A stretch of DNA of 10,762 bases from JANNRW01 sp031401815 (GTDB lineage Bacteria; Desulfobacterota; Desulfuromonadia; Geobacterales; DSM-12255). The notes under the pieces are model-generated. The model did no database searches. It saw only the letters and a list, made by a program, of their open reading frames with translations, and was not told the origin of the DNA. The translations under genes and the position numbers were made by a program. The DNA is taken from positions 1 to 10,762 of the forward strand of contig JANNRW010000420.1 of NCBI GenBank assembly GCA_031401815.1. The letters are read 5' to 3'. Below are positions 7,083 through 10,762 of the stretch, one piece after another (position 1 is the stretch's first letter; every line of letters starts with the position of its first letter).

Positions 7083-8051
7083 CTATTTTTCTCTGGTTAC
7101 AACATAATCTGCCAGGTTGAACAGCGCCTGGCGCACAGGTGAATCTTCAAATACCTCCAGATATCTCTTCGCAGAGGCAACATACTCTTTTGCCCGATCG
7201 ACAGAGTAATCGATGCCGCCGTACCGGCGTACCAGAGCGAATACCTGATCAAAATCACTATCTTCTAGCTCTTCCTTGACAATAATGTCTCCGATCAACT
7301 CCCGCTCTCTCCTTTTACATCTGCCAAGAGTATGAATAAGCGGCAGGGTAACTTTACCCTCTTCAAGATCATGCCCGATATTTTTGCCAAACTCTTTTTC
7401 ATCAGCAACATAATCAAGGGTATCGTCCATCAGCTGAAAAGCAACCCCCAGATCAAGCCCGAAAGCTGTCAGGGCAGCCTCTCTCTCCGGCGATGCCCCG
7501 CCGATTATCGCCCCGGCCTGACAGGCCGCCGAAAGGAGCACTGCTGTCTTGCAGAGAACTACTTCAATATAGCGCTCCTCCGTCATATCAACATCACTTG
7601 TGCAGATGAGCTGCATCACCTCACCCTCTGCAATCCGCGTAGTTGCAGCTGATAAGACGCGAAGGACATTTAAATCACCATCAGCAACCATAAGGGAAAA
7701 TGACTTGGAGAAGAGGAAGTCGCCAACAAGAACTGAAGCTTCATTCCCCCAGAGAGTGTTGGCAGAAGCTATGCCACGGCGCATGTTGGCGCTGTCGACA
7801 ACATCGTCATGCAGAAGGGTTGCGGTATGGATGAATTCAACTACACTTGCAAGCGGAACCTGCCGATTGCCTGTATAGTTGCAAAGCTTGGCAGCCAGAA
7901 GCAGCATTGCTGGACGAATTCTCTTTCCGCCGCTGGAGAGAACATACTCCCCGACTTTGCGAATCAGTGGTACATTTGATTCCAGATCTTTCTTGAACTG
8001 TTTTTCAACGCTTTTCAGCTCTTCCCCGATAAGGGCAAGTACTGTATCCAT
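7083..8051 (-). CDS. ispB: Long-chain polyprenyl diphosphate synthase (octaprenyl type)
   Basis: This all-trans prenyltransferase elongates farnesyl diphosphate with isopentenyl diphosphate to make the side chain of menaquinone or ubiquinone. At 322 aa it matches E. coli IspB. Visible landmarks are GGKRIRP (41-47, substrate phosphate binding), the first Asp-rich motif HDDVVDSANMRRG (81-93; Asp82, Asp83, Asp86) and the second motif LMDDTLDY (207-214; Asp209, Asp210, Asp213). The residues just upstream of the first motif are ATLLH. A small Ala at the fifth position before it leaves the product channel open, which fits a long chain (C40 class) rather than geranylgeranyl or farnesyl; the exact length is inferred. 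It is first in the operon. GAGGTG lies 5 nt before the ATG, and a sigma70-like promoter sits at 8076-8105. Confidence 0.94.
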   Translation of the reverse strand: MDTVLALIGEELKSVEKQFKKDLESNVPLIRKVGEYVLSSGGKRIRPAMLLLAAKLCNYTGNRQVPLASVVEFIHTATLLHDDVVDSANMRRGIASANTLWGNEASVLVGDFLFSKSFSLMVADGDLNVLRVLSAATTRIAEGEVMQLICTSDVDMTEERYIEVVLCKTAVLLSAACQAGAIIGGASPEREAALTAFGLDLGVAFQLMDDTLDYVADEKEFGKNIGHDLEEGKVTLPLIHTLGRCKRRERELIGDIIVKEELEDSDFDQVFALVRRYGGIDYSVDRAKEYVASAKRYLEVFEDSPVRQALFNLADYVVTREK

Positions 8052-8075
8052 TCCCTCACCTCACATGTTTACGGC

Positions 8076-8105
8076 ATACTAGCGAATGGCAGCTTGGTTT
8101 GTCAA
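8076..8105 (-). promoter_or_regulatory. Sigma70-like promoter of the ispB operon
   Basis: On the minus strand a perfect TTGACA -35 (plus coordinates 8100-8105) is followed after 18 nt by TAGTAT (8076-8081; four of six consensus bases). Transcription would start near 8069, leaving a leader of about 18 nt that contains the GAGGTG ribosome site. Its place just before the first gene of the seven-gene run makes it the likely main promoter. Confidence 0.65.
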
Positions 8106-8126
8106 AGCAATTCAGCAGCAAAAATA

Positions 8127-8156
8127 TTGCCTTATCTCTCATTCTCAGGCTATTCT
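8127..8156 (+). promoter_or_regulatory. Possible promoter of the YkgJ-type gene, placing transcription start at the ATG
   Basis: TTGCCT (8127-8132) and TATTCT (8151-8156) are spaced by 18 nt, each matching four of six consensus bases. The distance from the -10 box to the ATG at 8162 is only 5 nt, so the transcript would begin at or next to the start codon. This is a weak match on its own; the absence of a ribosome binding site supports it. Confidence 0.4.
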
Positions 8157-8161
8157 AACCC

Positions 8162-8725
8162 ATGTCCGATGAAATAAACAGCTCAGTTCTTGCCAACTAC
8201 CGCCTGTTTGTAACCCGCCTTGACGAGCTATGCGGAAAGATAACAAATACCTTAAGTTCAGCAATCAGTTGCCGTCCAGGCTGTAGCTCCTGCTGTTGTC
8301 ACCTGACAGTATTCCCGGTAGAAGCGGCTGCAGTGACAGCAGCAGTGGCAATTAAACTGCATGCTCTCCCGTCGAAAGAGGTCAGACTTCTCAAGGAGCG
8401 AACCGCCCTGGCGAAGACAGAATCATGCCCCTTTCTGATTGAGAGTCTATGTTTATTATATGAAGATCGTCCGATCATCTGCAGGACTCATGGACTCCCT
8501 CTGCTTGTCCGAGCAGATGGAGAAAAGCGGCTTGACTTCTGCCCGGAAAACTTCCGAGAAATCGCTTCCCTCCCTGGGAGCATGGTTATCGACATTGACA
8601 CTCTCAATCAGACCCTGGTGGCAATAAATGCAAAGTTTCTGAAGGAGTCGCCTGACAGCAGATTCAGGGGTAAAGAGCGGTTCACCCTTGCCGAGGTTAT
8701 CAAACTGGCTCTGTCGGAATTATGA
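8162..8725 (+). CDS. YkgJ-family cysteine-cluster protein
   Basis: A 187-aa cytoplasmic protein of the CxxCxxCC family (PF03692), thought to bind a metal or Fe-S centre; no biochemical role is established. The cluster motif CRPGCSSCCCHLTVFPVEA (37-55) has Cys37, Cys41, Cys44, Cys45 and Cys46, one more Cys than the family minimum. Further conserved-type cysteines follow at 89, 97, 107 (RPIICRTHGLPL) and 127 (DFCPENF), the usual layout in which later cysteines complete the site. The ATG at 8162 is the only credible start. An in-frame TAA lies 6 nt upstream (8156-8158), and there is no ATG, GTG or TTG between it and the cysteine cluster. No Shine-Dalgarno sequence precedes it. The gene is transcribed alone, divergent from ispB and convergent with the Smr gene. 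Confidence 0.9.
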   Translation: MSDEINSSVLANYRLFVTRLDELCGKITNTLSSAISCRPGCSSCCCHLTVFPVEAAAVTAAVAIKLHALPSKEVRLLKERTALAKTESCPFLIESLCLLYEDRPIICRTHGLPLLVRADGEKRLDFCPENFREIASLPGSMVIDIDTLNQTLVAINAKFLKESPDSRFRGKERFTLAEVIKLALSEL

Positions 8726-8740
8726 ATCCAATAAAAGCTG

Positions 8741-8882
8741 TTCAACACAGAGACACAGAGAAAAGACCCCAATAAATCAGATGGTTTCAATTTGCAGATA
8801 AAACAAACCTGACTGTTTGAGAATCCGGAAATTCTTGTCTTCTGAATGATTTTCTCAGTGTCTCACCGTCTCTGTGTTTCAA
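8741..8882. repeat. Imperfect inverted repeat element (CACAGAGA family) in a convergent gap
   Basis: The 171-bp gap between the two convergent genes (8726-8896) is almost filled by an inverted repeat. ACACAGAGAC (8745-8754) is complementary to GTCTCTGTGT (8868-8877), and GAGAAAA (8758-8764) to TTTTCTC (8850-8856). The right arm has about 9 extra bases, equal to one more CACAGAGA-like unit. The arms enclose about 85 bp of AT-rich sequence that includes a small hairpin (AGAAT, loop, ATTCT near 8820-8835). No ORF or transposase is present. It may be a small non-autonomous or REP-like element, and its fold could also act as a two-way transcription stop. Confidence 0.7.
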
Positions 8883-8896
8883 CTGCGGAAGATGGG

Positions 8897-9574
8897 TTAG
8901 AGTGAATCTGCTACCCTGATAAATGCCACTACCGCACCCTCCCCACCCAGTTGCTTCGGAGCAGGAAGCGTCTCAACCACCATCTCTTTCCCTTCCTTGC
9001 CAAACCACTCTGCTACAGCTTTTTTGAGCACAGGCTCTTCAGGGGAGTGATTTCCTCTTCCGGTAATAACCAGAACCGCCTGCTGCCTGCGGCGATACGC
9101 GCCACCTATGAACAGAGCCAGAGCCTCAAGCGCTTCCCCTCTGGTCAGCCCGTGCAGGTCAAGTTCGTAATCGATCCGGATGCTGCCACGCCTGAGCTGC
9201 CTCGCCCTCCTGCTTGCACTCTTCGGAGCTTCCGCTTCAATCGGTTCATCCCTGAAAACCTTGTCCAGCTTCAGGGTATCCAGCGTCTCAAGAAACAGCT
9301 TCTGCTCGCTCTCCTCAATACGCCTCACAATCTGCCTGACCGGCTGTTTCATCTTTTCCGGTTTCAGATTCTGACTCCCGTCCATCCGCGACACATCTGC
9401 CATGGCCAGCATGAAGAGCTCCATATCATCCCGACTCTCCCTGGGTTTTGGAACCGGTGCAGTTTTCAGCTCTACCGGAGGGGTGACAGCTGCCGCACTT
9501 ATCCCCTTCAAAGCCGAAAACGGCGTAGCAGCAAACTCTTTTGGTTTAGGTATGACGGCTTTCTTTTTTTTCAT
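8897..9574 (-). CDS. Stand-alone Smr-domain protein, putative nuclease
   Basis: A 225-aa protein ending in a Smr domain (about 132-225), the domain also found at the C-terminus of MutS2. The hallmark motifs are ELDLHGLTRGEAL (137-149; Asp139, His141) and VITGRGNHSPEEPVLK (169-184; TGRG 171-174). In characterised relatives the DLH residues take part in RNA or DNA cleavage, for example SmrB on mRNA in collided ribosomes; activity here is inferred. The N-terminal 130 residues are basic and Pro/Ala-rich, then charged and probably helical (ELFMLAMADV, IEESEQKLFLETLDTLKLD), as in YdaL/SmrA-type proteins. The ATG is preceded by GGAGAG about 9 nt upstream. It follows the DUF748 gene by 27 nt and is probably co-transcribed with it. 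Confidence 0.9.
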   Translation of the reverse strand: MKKKKAVIPKPKEFAATPFSALKGISAAAVTPPVELKTAPVPKPRESRDDMELFMLAMADVSRMDGSQNLKPEKMKQPVRQIVRRIEESEQKLFLETLDTLKLDKVFRDEPIEAEAPKSASRRARQLRRGSIRIDYELDLHGLTRGEALEALALFIGGAYRRRQQAVLVITGRGNHSPEEPVLKKAVAEWFGKEGKEMVVETLPAPKQLGGEGAVVAFIRVADSL

Positions 9575-9601
9575 ACTGCTTCACTCTCCGGATCATTTAA
9601 T

Positions 9602-10762
9602 CTAATTCGCCACAACCCCGAACTCTACCCGCCCTATTGCTGTACTCTCCTTTGCCGGAGGGGAAAACGGATCGCCGCTCTTCTCGAAGATCCTCTCCTG
9701 GGGAAGCTTCCCCTCCCTTACCAGATAATTCACCACACTGACTGCGCGTTCACGGGCAAGAGTCCGGAGCTGCTGTTCAGATACAACCGTATTGGCCAGG
9801 ATCAGCTTTTTCATTTCAGAGTCAGGAATTGACTTGAGAGTTCCGATCACGGTTCGCGGTCTTGGGAACTTCTCCTTCTCATAAACTGTTTTCAGCCATT
9901 TTGAATACTCCTCCGGAGCAATGACTACCGAATCCTGGGAAAGGCCGACGCCCCCCCGCTTCTCTTTTGCAGTTGCAATAAACTTCTCGTTTTTAAGTTT
10001 TTTGAGCAACAGCTCGTTTCTGTACCCTTCCTGATCACGCTCGCGATCCGCAAAACCGGTGACCTCCAGCTTGATGCCGGGGCGCTCTGATAGCACCTTT
10101 GCAAGAGCCGCCAGCTTCCCCGCTTCTGTAGTTGTCAAATGACTTGAACCAGAAGCAAAGCCGATCTGACTGAAATCTTCGCCTCCACCGAAAGAGGAGA
10201 GCAGAGCGAAGGGCGAAGTCGCAACCTTGACCAGCAGATTTTTCAGCATCTGTCCGACTACACCCCAGACACTGAACTTCGGGTCATTCGTCTGCCCGGA
10301 GAGGGGCAGATCAAGGTGAATCTCCCCTTTTTTGTCTTTCAAAAGCGCCACAGCCAGTCGCACCGGCAGACTCGTAGCCTTGTCGCTCTCAATCCGGTCT
10401 CCAAAGGTAAACTGGTCAATAAAAACCTTGTTCTCGGCATTCAGCTTTTTCTGATCCACCTTATATTTCAGCGCCAGGGAAAGTTTCCCCTTGTCAATTG
10501 CATACCCCAGATAGGTTCCGGAGTAGGGGGTCAGTGGTGAAAGCTCTATTTCGCTGAAATTTATCGACATATCCAGAAACAGATCCCCCCGGAGCGGATT
10601 TATCCTACCGACGATCCTGAGCGGTGAATGGTTTTCAAGGTTGCCTCTAAGGTCAATATCCGCAGCCGCAGTAGCCTCTGAGGAGAGACCGCTCACCCGC
10701 CCGCCAAGATTGAGCATGTTGGTGGAAAATTCCCTGTTGAGGTGATAGTCACTAAAGCTCAG
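9602..10762 (-). CDS. DUF748 (AsmA-like) envelope protein with OmpA-like C-terminal region, N-terminus outside window
   Basis: The frame is open to the right edge, giving 386 visible residues. An internal ATG at 10715-10717 is unlikely to be the start because the upstream codons continue the same domain. The first 190 or so visible residues are beta-rich repeats of the DUF748 type (LRGNLENHSPLRIVGRINP; LDLPLSGQTNDPKF; VATSPFALLSSFGGG). They resemble the AsmA-like proteins that span the periplasm and are linked to lipid transport or outer-membrane homeostasis. The C-terminal part resembles an OmpA-like peptidoglycan-binding fold: GFASGSSHL (201-209), LEVTGFAD (232-239), then LARERAVSVVNYLVREG (335-351) and GRVEFGV (377-383). 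A charged insert of about 80-90 residues separates its halves. It precedes the Smr gene by 27 nt. Function is inferred from family only. Confidence 0.85.
   Translation of the reverse strand: MSFSDYHLNREFSTNMLNLGGRVSGLSSEATAAADIDLRGNLENHSPLRIVGRINPLRGDLFLDMSINFSEIELSPLTPYSGTYLGYAIDKGKLSLALKYKVDQKKLNAENKVFIDQFTFGDRIESDKATSLPVRLAVALLKDKKGEIHLDLPLSGQTNDPKFSVWGVVGQMLKNLLVKVATSPFALLSSFGGGEDFSQIGFASGSSHLTTTEAGKLAALAKVLSERPGIKLEVTGFADRERDQEGYRNELLLKKLKNEKFIATAKEKRGGVGLSQDSVVIAPEEYSKWLKTVYEKEKFPRPRTVIGTLKSIPDSEMKKLILANTVVSEQQLRTLARERAVSVVNYLVREGKLPQERIFEKSGDPFSPPAKESTAIGRVEFGVVAN

Noticed and set aside
8951..9832. Long plus-strand open frame of 293 codons opposite the Smr and DUF748 genes
   Set aside because: It runs across the stop and start of two real minus-strand genes, has no recognisable domain, and its composition (Arg, Leu, Pro, His-rich) is typical of an antisense shadow.
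10715..10717. ATG as the start of the DUF748 protein
   Set aside because: Fifteen further in-frame codons reach the window edge without a stop. Known DUF748 proteins are much longer, and no ribosome site precedes the ATG.

Overview
The window reads as chromosomal DNA of a Gram-negative anaerobe or facultative anaerobe, most likely a Geobacter-type member of the Desulfuromonadales. This is inferred from the gene set (GTP-type PEP carboxykinase, long-chain polyprenyl synthase, CcdA/TlpA thiol pair, DUF748 outer-envelope protein, short non-coding repeats of the GTTGA and CACAGAGA types). No single marker proves it. No rRNA, tRNA, CRISPR array, transposase or phage module was seen.

Left edge (1-260): the 3' end of an unrecognised, AT-rich plus-strand gene runs into a perfect 11-bp hairpin flanked by A and T tracts. 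This should terminate both that gene and the convergent pckG (266-2116, minus), a complete GTP-dependent phosphoenolpyruvate carboxykinase. A 174-bp AT-rich gap separates pckG from the next genes.

Centre (2291-8051, minus strand): seven genes lie head to tail, with gaps of 38 nt or less and one ATGA overlap. In transcription order they are ispB (long-chain polyprenyl diphosphate synthase), a TlpA/ResA-like lipoprotein thioredoxin, ccdA (thiol electron carrier across the inner membrane), a TerC-family membrane protein, a single-domain universal stress protein, a YhcC-type radical SAM protein and an RhlB-like DEAD-box helicase. A sigma70-like promoter sits just upstream of ispB. Likely themes are quinone side-chain synthesis, periplasmic thiol reduction and metal/stress handling, with two apparently unrelated genes at the end. 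The 3' end of the radical SAM gene runs through repeat DNA that looks non-coding.

Right part (8052-10762): a 110-bp divergent promoter region separates ispB from a plus-strand YkgJ-type cysteine-cluster gene that appears to lack a Shine-Dalgarno sequence and may be leaderless. It converges on a two-gene minus-strand unit: a DUF748/OmpA-like envelope protein cut by the right edge, followed by a stand-alone Smr-domain protein. The 171-bp convergent gap holds an imperfect inverted repeat of about 142 bp.

The window is mostly ordinary core genome. I found no convincing new defence or mobile system. The points most worth checking are the repeat-derived tail of the radical SAM protein, the split OmpA-like domain, the convergent inverted repeat and the leaderless start.
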